From Ciborinia camelliae (Eukaryota; Ascomycota; Leotiomycetes; Helotiales; Sclerotiniaceae): 64,000 bases of DNA. The stretch covers positions 1,309,134 through 1,373,133 of the forward strand of contig JANPYM010000004.1 of the NCBI GenBank assembly GCA_025890175.1, in the 5' to 3' direction. The notes below the pieces were generated by a model. It saw only the letters and a program-made list of their open reading frames with translations, ran no database searches and had not been told where the DNA came from. The position numbers were made by a program, and so were the translations under genes. Below, piece after piece: positions 21,147-33,909 of the stretch; the stretch's first letter is position 1; the number at the start of each line of letters is the position of its first letter.

Positions 21147-24100
21147 GGCAGCTCAATTTTTATAGAGAAGTAAATGGGATGAGAGTAAAAGCAAGAAATG
21201 ATTTTCCTATATTCTTGTCTGAAGTTGATCTTGGGGATGAAACCAATTGTATCTTTGAAAATGAAAAATAACAATCACTTTCCCCAAGAAATCAAGTGAA
21301 TTAAAAACGGGGTGATGGATGTTCTCAACCGCATCATAGTTTGTACCAAGACACAATTCAGATGTATCCATCCCTTCACCCCCTATACAAGCGACAACCC
21401 GACAAAACATGCCAATTCCCATCTTCTCTTGACTTTCCAAAGGCTAATTGAGTTAAGAGTTACTCACAATAAATGATATTTGAGCATTCATAATGCTGCT
21501 CGTTTCTCCAGTTTTCGGGTTTCCCGCCAACGGCACCGTGCCAGGGATTTATGCAAGCCGGCCCTCCTTGGCTATAGTACCTTGCAGCTACCCGAAGTAA
21601 AAGAACCAAAACGAGACAAAGAGACTTGGAAGTTTTGAAGTTCTGCAAGAATCTATCTTCAATTGAGGAAGTTTTCTCGAATTGAGAGAAGTCAATTGGG
21701 CGGCGTATTTAAAGTTCGAAGTTGAATGAGTAGATTACGTCGAAGGACGAGAACAGAATGAACAAAGGAAGTGCTCTCTCCAAACATCAACAGCGGGGTA
21801 ATCTCCGAATCAATTGAGAAATTTCAACAACTCAGATGATCCATCCATAAACGCATCCCACTTCTTATGAAGTTAAAAATCACACGGGCAACAAAACAAA
21901 TGTAAAACCTTTGTCTCAATTCATCTGGTCGTGAGCAAAAATAGTCGAATTTCTTTCTTTGGGGGCTGGCCGAGGTTTTTATTCTTTTCGCAAAGAGGCA
22001 GTAGTTATTCAGGATCTCTTGGGTAGTAGTGGAAGTAGTGGTATCTACTTAACTGAAAGCTGTATCTCCTGCATAAGCCACAAACGATGTAGCGGGTACC
22101 TTCGGTCGATAGAATTTCATTGGAGTGGTTCTCTGCACGTTCTTTGCAGCAGGATCCTGCACTGTACCGACCCAAATGAAAGAGGGAATGTTTCAATGAG
22201 AAGACGTGGATGGGATGTATGGCATGTCATGTATGGCATGTATGGGTATGGTGGGTAAGTAAGGAAAGGTCCCAATCTTGCTTGCATGCGAGAGGGGGGG
22301 CGGGGACTTATAAGATGCTTTGCCGGACGGAGAGTTCTTTAAAATGTCGTATGAAATCTAAGTGTGTTAGATGGTGTATGGATCGATGTCCGAGTGAGTA
22401 TATGGGTATGTGGGTAAGGTTGTCAGTACATTGAGTCTGTACAGTAATAAGTGATTTGTGGGTTCAGCGATGTCGTCCTCGTTTTGTAATTATGTTTCGA
22501 GGATTGAAATGAGAATTTGCGACTGCAAATACGACGGGGATATGCAAGATGGCTTGTCAAGGTTACTGGTGCCCTGTGAATAACTTATTTTGGTTCTGCT
22601 GCAGCAATTGCCAACTCAGATGACATGGAGGATTGAATTGAATTGAATCGAATGGAGATGAATTGCCAAATCGGATTGCAAGGTGAAGAAAGCAAATTGT
22701 CTTTGTTCGTATCAGATGGGTAGGTAGGTAGGTAGGTACAGGTAAAGTAGGTAGTTGGGTAACCTTTCATAACCCGGAAGACCAAGTTATTATATTATTA
22801 CCCATAAGGTGATTCAATCTTCGTGGACACCTGGACACTGGACACTGGACACTGCACACCTGCACTATCATATGGATCGGATTGTATATTGTAGAACCGG
22901 CTAGTGAGTAATAAGTAACCTTTGATAAGTTGATAAGGACTCAGGAGAAGAAGGAGGAGGAGGAGGACATACTCGAGTAGTTCGAAAGGCAACAATAGGT
23001 ACAGTACAGTAGCAGGAGGTAATAAATGAAGTATTACCGATAGGTAGGTAGGTAGGAAGGTATCTTTAATTGATTACCCATCCATAGAATGAAGACTTAG
23101 TCGAGACAAAGTTTATTAGTATTAATAAGAGTTTCCTATATCCATTCACTGATTATGATCACATACATACACCTACATACTGTGTGTAATTGAATTGACC
23201 TCCGACTACCTAGGTAGTAATAAGTGAGATGGATTAGATGGAACAAAAAGTACCTAGGTAGGGATCGGGGAAAGGTTTATTCCTCACTATTATATTAAGA
23301 ATTTATTAATAGAGGACTGGGTAGATTAGAAGATTAAGAGATTAGAAGACTCTAAGACTAGAAGATTAGAGGACTACCGTTACTATGCATATACCTAGTA
23401 GGTAGTATCAAAAAGTATCAGAACTGTACGAAGTACCAGAAATATCACAGAGTACAAGCCGACAAACAGCAGCACGCATACATTAACCAAATCGTCACAT
23501 TATTTGAGGTGATGCACATACAGTATATTTATTACCAAATATGAGGTCTTATCACGGTAGGTATGACAATATCCAAATGGAATTAGGTAGTTCACGTAGA
23601 CTTTTCTTCCAAGAAGATACATCACAACAGATATCCACGGGATATAAAGTAGAAATGTACGACGTAAGACCGACAGACCTACCAACAGACCATCCCTAGG
23701 CATGATGAAAATCTCGATTGCCACACCTTTCAACCAGGTCACACACAAGGAAATCGAGTCCGAACGATTGACGAGATTTATTACATAAAAGATCCATCCA
23801 TGACTTGCCAAAGATGACTGCAACACAATGTTCCATCATTGCATCGTCTAGGCGTCGTGGCGTTCCCAATGCTGGTGAAAATCACGACTTAAACTTCTGA
23901 CATGTCGCCGCAATTGTCGCCCCGCCAATGATACTAGAGAGAGAGAAAACGGATTGATGACAGGCTTGAGGTGTAAGGCTTCCATTGTTATGATTCCTTG
24001 CCCAGGTGAAGTTGTACTGTATGATTGATTCAGTTTGTCCTCCCGAAACTTTGTCGCGGAAGGGAGACCGAAAGTCCTAGAACGGGTTACGGGTGGTCAT

Positions 24101-24513
24101 CGCCGCTGTCCGTAGACATATTATCTTGATGGAGCCTGAACCAGACATCAATTGTCAATATGTACGGAGTACTACCTACCTAGGCAATATATCATATGTT
24201 GAATATCTTGATTACCTAGGGAGGTCATATTAAGTATTATCATATTAGTTCGCGCATTCAATTCTTACAATATCAAAAATAGTACTGTACTCAAATTTTT
24301 CGCATTGCCTGTTACCGGTTAGATACGGTTGGTTGCACCTGAAGGCCATCTAACATTTCAATTTTTCATAAATCGTATATTTTTACATGCTATTTATTAT
24401 CTTTGTCAGGGTAATCCGCTTTTGATGACGATGCGTGGGGGGCTTCATATAACGACATTTCATCTGTCTCAATCCTCTCAAGAGTAAAAAATGTTAATCC
24501 GTGCTTGGAAACT
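21147..24513. other. 3.4-kb intergenic region
   Basis: No supported gene. Features seen are GTAG arrays (about 22718-22738 and 23042-23055), CTACCTAGGTAG-type palindromes (about 23208, 23250, 24175) and an AGAAGATTAGA tandem stretch (about 23330-23375). An open stretch on the minus strand at 23826-23500 starts with GTG, has no homologue I recognise and reads as chance. Confidence 0.5.
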
Positions 24514-26286
24514 TCATGACCAGCCTCTTCCTCTATAATTGCCTCTACCGCCCCTGCCTTGTCCACCATAAGAATTGTTCCATCCTTTATTGTAGCCTCT
24601 CCCTTGGCCTCCTTGTACCGGCGGTTGCCAACCCATGGGCCCCGTAGGATAACCTCCCGGAGGCTGTTGAAAGCTCGGAGAAACATTAGGTAGAGGTGAT
24701 GGTGACCATTGCGGATTAGCAGGGTTGAAAGGCATGTTTGGGTATGGTGGAGGTCCTGGGGGAGGAGGAGGTGGTGGCCATGGCATTGAGCCTTGATGTT
24801 GAGCGGAATTTGGGGGGAACCCTTGATTGAAGCCTTGCTGATATGTCTGATACTGCATTGGTGGGTTTGTATATGCCTGATTTGAGGAATAACCACTCTG
24901 TTGGGTAGGCACTGGTGCAGTCATAGGGTAGGTCTCAGGCATTGGTGGATTTCCGTTTCCTGCAGGTCGATTGGGAGAGCCACCCGAGGAATGATTTTTC
25001 TCATTATCGCCCGATGTGCTGTAATCTTGTCGCCTGCCCCTTGAAGTTGACCTGGAGTTTCCATTATGATCGGCACGTCTCTCGTAGCCAGGTTGTGGGG
25101 ATCGCGAAGAGCTATATGATCGTCGCCGCCGGTAACTCCTGTCTGGAGAACTTCTTTCGAAACCATCTGAATCACTACGACCCATTTTTCTCTGCGGACT
25201 CGAGCTCCTACTTTGACTGTTTCGGCCGCGCTCATTACTAGACTGGTCAAGCCCCTTGCGCCGCCTCTTCATTTTCTCACAAAACACTCTTGACCATCCA
25301 TAGTAACCCTCGCCGTCAATTATTTCGCCAGTAATCTCATCCAGAATGATTGGCTGGCCAAGTTCGTCTACATCAGACACATTCCTTTCGTCTTGGCCAG
25401 GTTCTGCACCAAAAATAGTTTGGACATCATCCATGAGAGCTTTCACGGCAATAATGAGTTCCTCATCAGCGGGTCCAGCAACAAACTGCAGTGGTTTGAT
25501 CATATCCGGATTTATCGGTCTGCTTGAATTCGGAATAATATGTGGCATCAAATTTCCAGCAGGTAAGTCGAACCAAGGCGCCGATGCATCTCCATGCATA
25601 GCTGGCATAATAAATGGTGCGGTCTTAGCTACCTTCGGCGCAAGTCCTTGCTCTCCATTTCCTGTGATTCCAATCAATTCTTCTGTAAACTGTCCGACTT
25701 CAGAAGCGATTTTTGCAGCTTCGCGCAGCTTTCCGATATATTCGGTGGAATAGTATCCTTTATCTTCCCATATATTAAGTAGATCTTGAATCTTTTGCTG
25801 ATGCTTCGGACAATCTTTGAACGACGCAGTGCTGCCAAATAAATTGACCAATACAGGTTGAATCTTACCACAAACAGATGCATCGTTGGTTCGGTATTTG
25901 CAATGGTAGAGGATGTCGTTAAGAAGATAGAGTATATGTATGCGCTTGCGCTTGATTGAAGGTTCTCGGGTTGAAGATTTGGTGAATGAAGTCGCAAATA
26001 CCGTCAAATATTTTCCCAGTGCTGTAAATCTTGCCGTGGATTGTACAATATGCTCCAATATCCATTGCTTGCATTTCTATCCTCGGACACGATTTAGTTA
26101 TCGCATAGTTATATCCATTAGAGTGTATGATCAAACCTGGACATTTATTGACGAGCATTGCAGCATGACGTTGTTTAGATGGCTATGAAAGTCTGCAATA
26201 TCTTCTCTGGATACTGGCGTTGGATCGCGTCGAAGGAGACTTGCGGAAAATGAGGCTTTCGCTATGGCAAGCTGATGCGACGCCAT
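24514..26286 (-). CDS. CID (RPR) domain, RS-rich pre-mRNA-processing protein (CHERP-like)
   Basis: A nuclear RNA-processing protein with a CID fold of the kind that binds RNA polymerase II CTD or splicing partners. Exon 1 is 26286-26137, starting MASHQLAIAKASF. A 60-nt intron (GTTTGA donor) follows, then exon 2 at 26076-24514, giving 570 residues. The CID covers about residues 28-160 (KCKQWILEHIVQS, then RIHILYLLNDILYHC). The central YYGWSRVFCEKMKRRRKG and the following RS/SR repeats with RRRR blocks (about 320-405) resemble SR-like splicing proteins. A Pro/Gln-rich tail (PPPPPPPGPPPYP) and a terminal RGG-type region (GRGGRGNYRGRGWS) suggest RNA binding. CHERP-like is my best family name. The DUF4748-type gene lies upstream on the same strand, its stop 612 bp from this start. 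Confidence 0.85.
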
Positions 26287-26897
26287 TGTTGAGAAATTAT
26301 TGGAAGGTTCAAGATATAGGTAGGGACCTCGCCATTTGCGATGGAATTATTGAATTAGAAGAGAAAGATTGTTTTGAGACGGAGTTAGAGTCGCGCTCAG
26401 TTGGGATTATCTTGTTGAAGAGGGATGGTTAAATGAAATAGAAAGCTTTCTTCAGAGTTGAGTTTCGCGACGAAAGGTGCAGATTCGCTAGAGCGTACCA
26501 GTATTTCATAAGGTTACTAAGGGAAAAATTATTACCGTAGATATGTTGATGCTTCGACAAATCCCATAGACATTTGAGTCAGCATTATGAATCTATTCAA
26601 TTCTATTGAGATTTACGCGGTTCCAATGCCCTCATAGTTTGACTCAAAAACAATGAAGCAATCTATGAATAATTACATTTTCTTGTGTTTGTCACATAAA
26701 ACAACAATGGCAACAGCAACAACATGCTTCAGAGATTCACACAGCCTCGGCCAGTATAGAAATTTGGTAGGAGTTGAGTTGTGTGAGATTAACATATCTG
26801 TATATATACATAGGAGCACCCAGTCCCCCAACGGCAACATGAAATCAATTTACCGTGAGAATCATTGCTTTATTGGATGATAAAGATGCCACCCAAT
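26287..26897. other. intergenic, 5' flank of CID gene
   Basis: About 610 bp with no visible gene. It holds the CID-gene promoter and the 3' flank of the DUF4748-type gene. Confidence 0.55.
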
Positions 26898-27481
26898 TTA
26901 ACTGAATCTGTCGCCCTTCCTCGACCTAAATGGCTCAGTTGGCTCGTATTTGCTTTTCTCTCTTACACGTTGTCCCTCGCTCTCTGGTGCATGGCTTGTC
27001 GGCGCAGGCTCAGTTGTTGATACTTCCTGACTTGGTGAACCGGCAGTGTCTACTTTCGCAGGTCCACCATTGCTTCCCGACCCCGCGTAACCGCCTGTTC
27101 TGCTAGAGTATTCTAGGGCTTCTTGCTGTCTCTTGCGTTTCTGATCTGCCTCGAATCGCGCAGCTCTATCTGCATTGATCGATTGTTTTGCGAAGTAGTA
27201 TGCTGTTCCGCCGGCTGGAATCCTTGATTAGTACTTGATCATTGAGGATGATATGGAGAAAAGCATACCGACACATAATGAGCCCCATCCAACCCTAAAT
27301 ACACCATGTTAGACGAGATATGCCCTCAATGCGTGGAACCTGAGATGTGAAATGTGTGGCAATACCAGAATGATTTTACCTAAACTATGTTAGCTATCCG
27401 CAGCGATCTCTGAGGCTCATGGCTCATGGCCCATGGCTCGTTGCTATCCACAATGACAATCAAACCACTTACAGTGTTCAT
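26898..27481 (-). CDS. small DUF4748-like protein with three micro-exons
   Basis: Reconstructed by splicing. Exons are 27481-27473 (9 nt), 27379-27366 (14 nt), 27294-27269 (26 nt) and 27214-26898 (317 nt), with introns of 93, 71 and 54 nt, all GT-AG. The joined frame gives 121 residues beginning MNTVKSFWVGWGSLCVAGG, then TAYYFAKQSINADRAARF and a charged, Lys/Arg/Gln-rich helix (EADQKRKRQQEALEYSS). A polar low-complexity region and a basic tail (FRSRKGDRFS) follow. The N-terminal hydrophobic helix followed by YYFAKxSIxxDRxxR matches my memory of the fungal DUF4748 family, probably a single-pass small membrane (perhaps mitochondrial) protein. Function is unknown. The restored hydrophobic segment and unbroken frame across four exons are the main support. 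Confidence 0.78.
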
Positions 27482-28330
27482 ATTGAAGATGTGTTTGAAT
27501 TTTCGATATTCTCTCTCACAAAGAAAGGATAGGTGTCATGAAAGTCTGTCCTAGGTATACTCTATTAAAGAAAATAAAGGTGGTTTTTGTTTTTTTATAA
27601 AAAAAAAGATGGATTGCTTTATTTACCGCCCCTCAAAAAATCTACCAAGTTATCATCATACGATTTATGGATGTTTTTGGAGATGCTAGCCTTGTCATCT
27701 TCCATGATTCATCAGATAATTCCGCATCTGCAGACCTTTGAAAAACCACTTAAACAGCCCAATTTGACCCCTGCAAAAATGCCGCGAAGCCACAATGAGG
27801 GATGTACACACTGAAAATGTACTCAACTCAGTATTATTCAAACAGAAGGAAGTGAGACCAACAACATAATTTGACCCCTCTCTATCACTTCAACTTCTTC
27901 TGAGCAATCAACAACACTCTCTTAATCATTCATTCACTTGTTTACTTTCAATTTTACTACTTCGTACAGTATCTCTCCTTTTATGTTTACGATAAGAACC
28001 CACATAGATTCTCCACACATCAACAAAACTGTCCTGCGAGGCTATATCCCACGGCCATACATGCGATTTTCAATGACGACGAGCTTTATATTGGTCCTCT
28101 GATATTAGAGGTCCCTCTTATGAACTAGGGGATAGGATTTTTATATTCAGTCGCATGCGACATTTGTTCTTAGGTTGCATTTTGCAAAGCATACGCCATG
28201 GAGGAGCCTGAGAAAGAGAGCCTTGATGGCTCGTCCATAGTAGGATCATAACTTGAAGCATTTTGGATATTCTGCTAATACTAGAGTTATCTAGAAACCG
28301 GTATCATCTCTGCGGTCTCACTTTGAACAA
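27482..28330. promoter_or_regulatory. divergent promoter, DUF4748-like gene / inositol 5-phosphatase
   Basis: About 850 bp between divergent starts. It has a poly-A stretch at about 27598-27608 and a small upstream ORF at 28198-28251 (17 codons, starting MEEPEKESLDG) that would sit in the phosphatase leader. Confidence 0.5.
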
Positions 28331-31300
28331 ATGGCGAATGCCCAACCGGTCAATAATCCTGCAACAAGAGGAGTCTCCCCAAAAGGTTTGAGGAACACTA
28401 CAAGTTCTGGAGATGCCGCCCGCGCAGCGCCAACCATACCAAACCGACCAGATACAGCGTCGCATTCGGCCGAATCAGTTCAAGGTACGAGAGGTCGTGA
28501 TACAGAAGCAACTGATGTTACACTGCGGCCTCCGCGTGCCAGTGGCGGTCGAAAATTGTCTCCCTCGCCCACTCGTATTATTCCCCCAAGGCCAATATCA
28601 ACCGCTCCTCCCGCCGTTAATGTCCAACCACCTCAGTCTCCCCCAAAGATAAAGAATTTAAATATTTCATTTGCAAACACCTCAGCGTATCTATCTACAG
28701 ATGCAACTTTTTCAGCCTCGTTCAATAGTTCTTCCCAAGGACATTTTAGAACCCCTAGTCGGTCAAGTACGCCTATGTCGGATACCAAGAATTCGTCCTC
28801 ATATCCTTCTTCACTCCCGCCTTCGCCACCTCCCCCCAGACGGTCGGGTGAGGTGAGAAGGAATTCTTCTTTCAAAGCAGGACCTCCACCCATTAATCGC
28901 GCCGACAAACCTAAGATATCGAGTAAACCAGTAGGCTTCAGTTCAAGCGCAGAAAGTGTGAACTTGGCTCCTATATCGATTCAAATACCTATGGAAAAGA
29001 CATCCCCATTTAGTACCCCTCCAAGCAGTGGAGGAAGCCTTGAAAACGAATATCCTATAGCGCCTCCCTTACCACGGAATAGGCCACGCCCAGTCTCCTA
29101 TACTCCTTCATCTAGGCCCTTCGAGCCTCCACCTAGACACCATTCGGTTTCAATTAGACGGATAGATCAGGAGGCAAATGGCCTGGGACTTAGTATAATA
29201 TCTCCACAGTTTACCGGGGGAGACCGAAGACCTGCATTACCTAATAGACCCCATATGCCACCAGAAATTCCCGGCAGTCGGCCAATGCCACCACCTCCTC
29301 CTAGGCCTTCGGTTGACAGATCAAGACCGCCGGTGACTAATGCTATGCTGACCGAAAACGGACAAAAATTTTCGACCCCTGCAAAAAGAGTTCTCTCAAA
29401 CCCTACAGGACAGCTGCAAACTCCACCTAGATCGCATGTAAGATCTATGACGGTTGATAGGACAAGTGACAGAACGCCCGCTGAATTTAGGGCCCCAATG
29501 GTTTCTGCATCAAATAGAACCGACCCCCGCTCCTCGATGGATGTGCCCTCTACTCCATTGGGTAGAGAAGGCCTATCTTTCAAGGCAGGTGAATATCCTG
29601 ACACCTCTCACTCGAATCGTAGGCCTCCATTCTTTACTAAAGGAGTATACGAAATATCGACAAAGTATGACACTCGCATATTAGATGTTTGTGGAGAATA
29701 TGTGTGTACCACAGGTCACCTAACCAAGGTCTGGAGCCTGTTAGATGGTGGGATAGTGATGAGTCTAGCCCACACAGAAGGAACCAAAATCGTATCCGTA
29801 GCTTTCAAGCCCGCCGCGGAAGTGCATAACGAGGGCACACGGCTTTGGCTAGGGACCAACAGTGGGGATTTGATTGAAGTTGATATCGCGAGTGGGACCG
29901 TTACTGCAAGCAAGTCCAATGCTCATACCCGACGTGAGATTATAAAGATTTACCGGCGTTTGAATGAATTATGGACACTTGATGATGCTGGAACTTTGCA
30001 TTTATGGGCTCCAGACAACACCGGTGAACCCAATCTGACCAATCCATCCCAGAGCTTTCGACTTCCGAAAGGTCATACATTTTCGCTGCTTGTTGATGAT
30101 GAATTGTGGCACGCAGCAGGTAAAGATATCCGAGTTTTTATCCCGACACTAGATGGAAGTTCTCAGTTTCAGGTATTACAACGTCCCCTTCATCAGCCAG
30201 ATGCGGGCGAAATAACATCAGGCACTGTCATAAATTCCCAACCAGACCGCATATACTTTGGCCATGTTGATGGAAAAGTGAGCATATATTCTCGACATGA
30301 TTACGCATGCTTAGGAATAATCAATATCAGTGTCTATAAGATCACATCCCTTGTTGGTGTAGGTAGTAATCTTTGGGCTGGCTTTAGCACAGGTATGATA
30401 TATGTATATGACACTACTCATACTCCATGGGTTGTAAAGAAAGATTGGCGTGCTCATCATGATCCACTCATTGGATTGTACGTCGACCGTAGCAGCTTTT
30501 GGATGCTTGATCGAGAACACGTTATTTCCTTGGGCCAGGACAATATGATACGACCATGGGATGGTATGCTTCAGGATGATTGGATGGAGCAACAGATGCA
30601 ATCCCAAGAAGCAGATTTCTGCAACCTTACTCCAATCAAAACTTTAGTTATGACGTGGAATGCAGGCGCATCTACACCGTATCATCTTCAAAAATCCGAT
30701 CAGGATTCAAGATTCTTTCCGCAACTTCTTCAAGATAGCGATCGACCGGATATATTAGTCTTTGGATTCCAGGAATTGGTGGACTTGGAAGATAAAAAGA
30801 CCACAGCCAGTAAGTACCATGCTAATGTCTACGACTTCTTCTAACCATTTGGCAGAAAGCTTCATCAAGCGTAAGAAGAAGGAGAAGGATTCTGATCACG
30901 AACATATGAGCCACCAATATCGAAATTGGCGAGACTTCCTCACCAGATGCTTAGATGATTATGTTCAGGGTGAAATATACCATTTGCTTCACACAGCAAA
31001 CCTAGTTGGCCTTTTCACATGTGTATTTGTTAGATCGCCTCTTTTACCTCGAATCAAGAATATCAATGCCGCTGAAGTCAAGAGGGGGATGGGTGGACTT
31101 CATGGGAACAAGGTAAAGAGCCTTTGCAAAATTTCTGCTAGTAACATGAGTTTCCTAACGTAAACTAGGGCGCCTTGATTCTTCGATTTGTCTTAGATGA
31201 CACTTCGATGTGCTTCATCAATTGCCATCTTGCTGCTGGGCAGACGCAAACGAAAGATCGAAATACTGATATAAGTATGATCCTCGAAAGCCAGGTTCTA

Positions 31301-32008
31301 CCTGCAGAACGTGATCACAGTGTTCGTATAGATAGTTTTGTGGGAGGCGGTGATGGAACAATGATCCTCGACCACGAAATCTGCATTTTGAACGGTGATT
31401 TGAATTACCGTATTGATACAATGGGCAGAGATACTGTTGTTAATGCTGTCAAAGCTAACAATCTGGGAAAACTTCTTGAGCGAGACCAACTTCTTGCCTC
31501 AAAACGAAAAAACCCCTGGTTTCGATTGCGCGCTTTCCACGAGCTACCGATCACTTTCGCGCCGACCTACAAATATGATGTAGGAACGGACAATTATGAT
31601 ACGAGTGAGAAGAAAAGAGCACCCGCCTGGTGTGATCGACTGCTGTACCGTGGACACAATCGCGTGGAGCAGCTCGATTACCGTCGACATGAGGTTCGAG
31701 TTTCAGATCACAGACCAGTAACTGGATTATTCAACATGATTATCAAGACTATTTCGCCCCAGAAGCGTGCCATGAAATGGGAGGAATGTCAACAGAACTT
31801 CAAAAAATTGAAAGGAAAGCTTGGTTCTGAAGCAAGGTAAGCATTCTTCATGACTTCTAGACTTTTGCTGCTATATTGTAGTTTGCTAACGCTAATCATT
31901 ATCAGGCTTGATTATCTTACAAACGTTCTGGGTTTTGATCCAAAGACTAGTCAACAAATAGTTGCATCGGGATCGGAATCGGGATCGGGAGCTTATGGAG
32001 GCCGCTGA
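28331..32008 (+). CDS. WD40-type inositol polyphosphate 5-phosphatase
   Basis: Removes the 5-phosphate from phosphoinositides or inositol phosphates. Exons are 28331-30809, 30856-31112, 31169-31836 and 31906-32008, with introns of 46, 56 and 69 nt, giving 1168 residues. The first about 430 residues are disordered, Pro/Ser-rich, with PPPPPRP-type SH3-ligand motifs (PGSRPMPPPPPRPSVDR). A WD40-like beta-propeller spans about 440-755. The catalytic 5-phosphatase domain (about 775-1120) shows the family motifs in order: TWNAGA, FGFQELVDLEDKK, INCHLAAGQ, LNGDLNYRI (catalytic Asp/Asn) and PAWCDRLLYRG, then SDHRPV. The tail ends in a short Gly/Ser-rich repeat (SGSESGSG). The propeller-plus-phosphatase arrangement is known from fungal type II enzymes and plant 5PTases. 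Confidence 0.92.
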
Positions 32009-32608
32009 ATGAGTCCGTAAACCTCCAGCTAGAAAGCTGGACAAAAAAACAGCGTAAAAGACATAGATTACACTTCACCACGATTCGAATTTTGAAAGAC
32101 GAAGGGCGACAGTATGCCCAGAAGTAACCATCTCAACATATGCGATATACCATAAATTGTATGCACAATTTGTGTGTGGGTGTGGCTGGTTTTAGGAATT
32201 GGCACGTGATGAATAGATAGGGGACTAAAATAGCACCCATTATGATTTCTGAGCTAGACTGGTGGACCGCTGTCTGGCAGTTAGACTTTAGCCCCGCTAA
32301 TTCAGATACACTGACGACGTCATGGCATAGGAATTTGGGGTTGGCGATGACGATACGAGGGAAAAGGAAAGGAAAGACACTTGTTTTTACCATCCCTAAG
32401 ACTTCGCGTGGTTTTACGGATATAAGTTAATTGGTGCGCGTGTGTGTGGGTGTGTGAGTGAGAGAGTGAGAGGGAATCAAAAAGAGAGAGATAGAGAGTA
32501 TATAAGAGTAATACCAATTAAATGTCTATTCTATGATTCCCAAACCACATTAGCTTTTTCCATGTGCCTATACCTAGGTAAGCTTTTTAATGTTTACAGC
32601 TTCTACAA

Positions 32609-32639
<31 letters not shown>

Positions 32640-32866
32640 ACATCAGCATTAACGAAAGAACAAAGATCCTTCTATCCCAATTAATTAAAATATAAACCTC
32701 ACACCACACCCTTTTCACCTTCCCATTTCAATACCAATCAATACCCATAACCTGCTCCTACTCATCTCTCTATCCACCCCACAAACCTCATCCTCATCAT
32801 CAACCTCGATCACTCCTTACCTTATCAACAACCCTCAATTTCTCATTCCCAGCCCACATCCCAAAA
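32009..32866. other. intergenic upstream of GFA-family gene
   Basis: No gene. It contains GT/GA-rich low-complexity DNA (about 32434-32505), a TACCTAGGTA palindrome (about 32571) and a TG microsatellite (about 32615-32639). A long CT-rich leader (32700-32860) is typical of fungal promoters. Confidence 0.55.
32615..32639. repeat. TG dinucleotide microsatellite
   Basis: About 12 TG units following an ATATAT stretch. Confidence 0.9.
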
Positions 32867-33909
32867 ATGTCTCCTTCATCCAACGAGACCACCAACGAAA
32901 CCGCCAACGCCAAAGACGAAGCCATATCCCAAGGCCACAAAGACTCGGATATCCAAGGCGATCACAACGATTGAAAATTCCGCGCTCCATATAAAGTTCA
33001 CGAGAATGTTGAGGGGTTTAAGGCGCTTTATGAAGGGGGTTGTCATTGTGGGAGGGTCAAGTATCAGTTGAGTAGGGAGAAACCGTTGAGCGCTAAGTTT
33101 TGTCATTGTGAGACTTGTCAGATTTTGCATGGTGAGATTTTGGAAGTATTTGTTGAGGAAAGGGGAAGGGGGGATGAATGTGTGTGTGTGGGTGCGCGCT
33201 AATATGGGAATTTTTAATAGGAGCACCGTTTCAATGGGCTGCGATTTTTCATAAAGAGGATATTAGTTTTACCCATGGGCATCATGATCTAGGTTGGTAC
33301 GTATGAGTTTCTGTCTTTTCTCTCCCTCCACTTCCCCAATCTTGCCCCAATATATACATTCCGAATCAAGCAACAGTTGAAGCATCAAATTCCCATACTT
33401 TCATTCCGTCTAATCTAACCTAACTTCGTGCAAATCACAACAGGTACGAATCGGGAGAAAAGACTACTCGTCACAAACTCCCCTGCAAAGTAACCTGTGC
33501 ATACTGCCGCTCACCTATCATGGATGAGGGCAGAAACATGATATTATTGTTTCCGTGCTCGATTAAGTTTAAGAGTCAGCGGGAGAAGGAAAAGTTTAAT
33601 CCTACGTATGCTTTTTTCCCCAGCTCCTTTCCCCCGCTCTGAACAACATATTTTCTTGAGGGGATATTTCTACAGATGAGACAAAGTTCTACTAATGGAC
33701 CAAGATATAGATGCCACATGTTCTACTCAAACCGCATAGTAGATATCCCAGACGGTTTACCTAAATGGACGGGTTTGAACGATAAGAGCGATTTGATTGA
33801 AGACAGTCCACCGGAAGCGATCCAGAAGAGAAAGAGAGAAGAGGAAGAGGGAGAGAAGGAGAAGGAGGAGGGAAATGAGCAATCGAAGAAGAAAGAGAGG
33901 AAGGAATAG
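32867..33909 (+). pseudogene. GFA/CENP-V-family protein interrupted by an in-frame TGA
   Basis: A zinc-binding glutathione-dependent formaldehyde-activating (GFA) family protein. Four exons, 32867-33131, 33221-33296, 33444-33605 and 33711-33909, splice to one frame of 233 codons with intact zinc ligands (GGCHCGRV, FCHCETCQ, CAYCRSP). The sole defect is TGA at codon 36 (32972-32974), between GDHND and KFRAPYKVH. From memory this family usually has Trp here (DWKFRAPYK), so a single TGG-to-TGA change is likely. There is no GT donor between the ATG and the TGA that would remove it, and no Met after it before the zinc core. The rest of the frame and all splice sites look unspoiled, so any inactivation is recent, or the stop is a sequence error or recoded. 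The C-terminus is a charged KKKE/EEEE tail. Confidence 0.82.

Noticed and set aside
22921..23400. Possible tandem-repeat or CRISPR-like array
   Set aside because: Only short simple repeats (GTAG, AGAAGATTAG) are present; there are no regular spacers, and this is a eukaryote.
23500..23826. 108-codon hydrophobic minus-strand ORF
   Set aside because: It starts at GTG, not ATG, and shows no known family; intergenic AT-rich DNA often gives hydrophobic frames.
24390..24896. Minus-strand ORF overlapping the CID gene 3' end
   Set aside because: It overlaps in another frame the Pro/Gly-rich tail, whose RGG-type ending is clearly the real frame.
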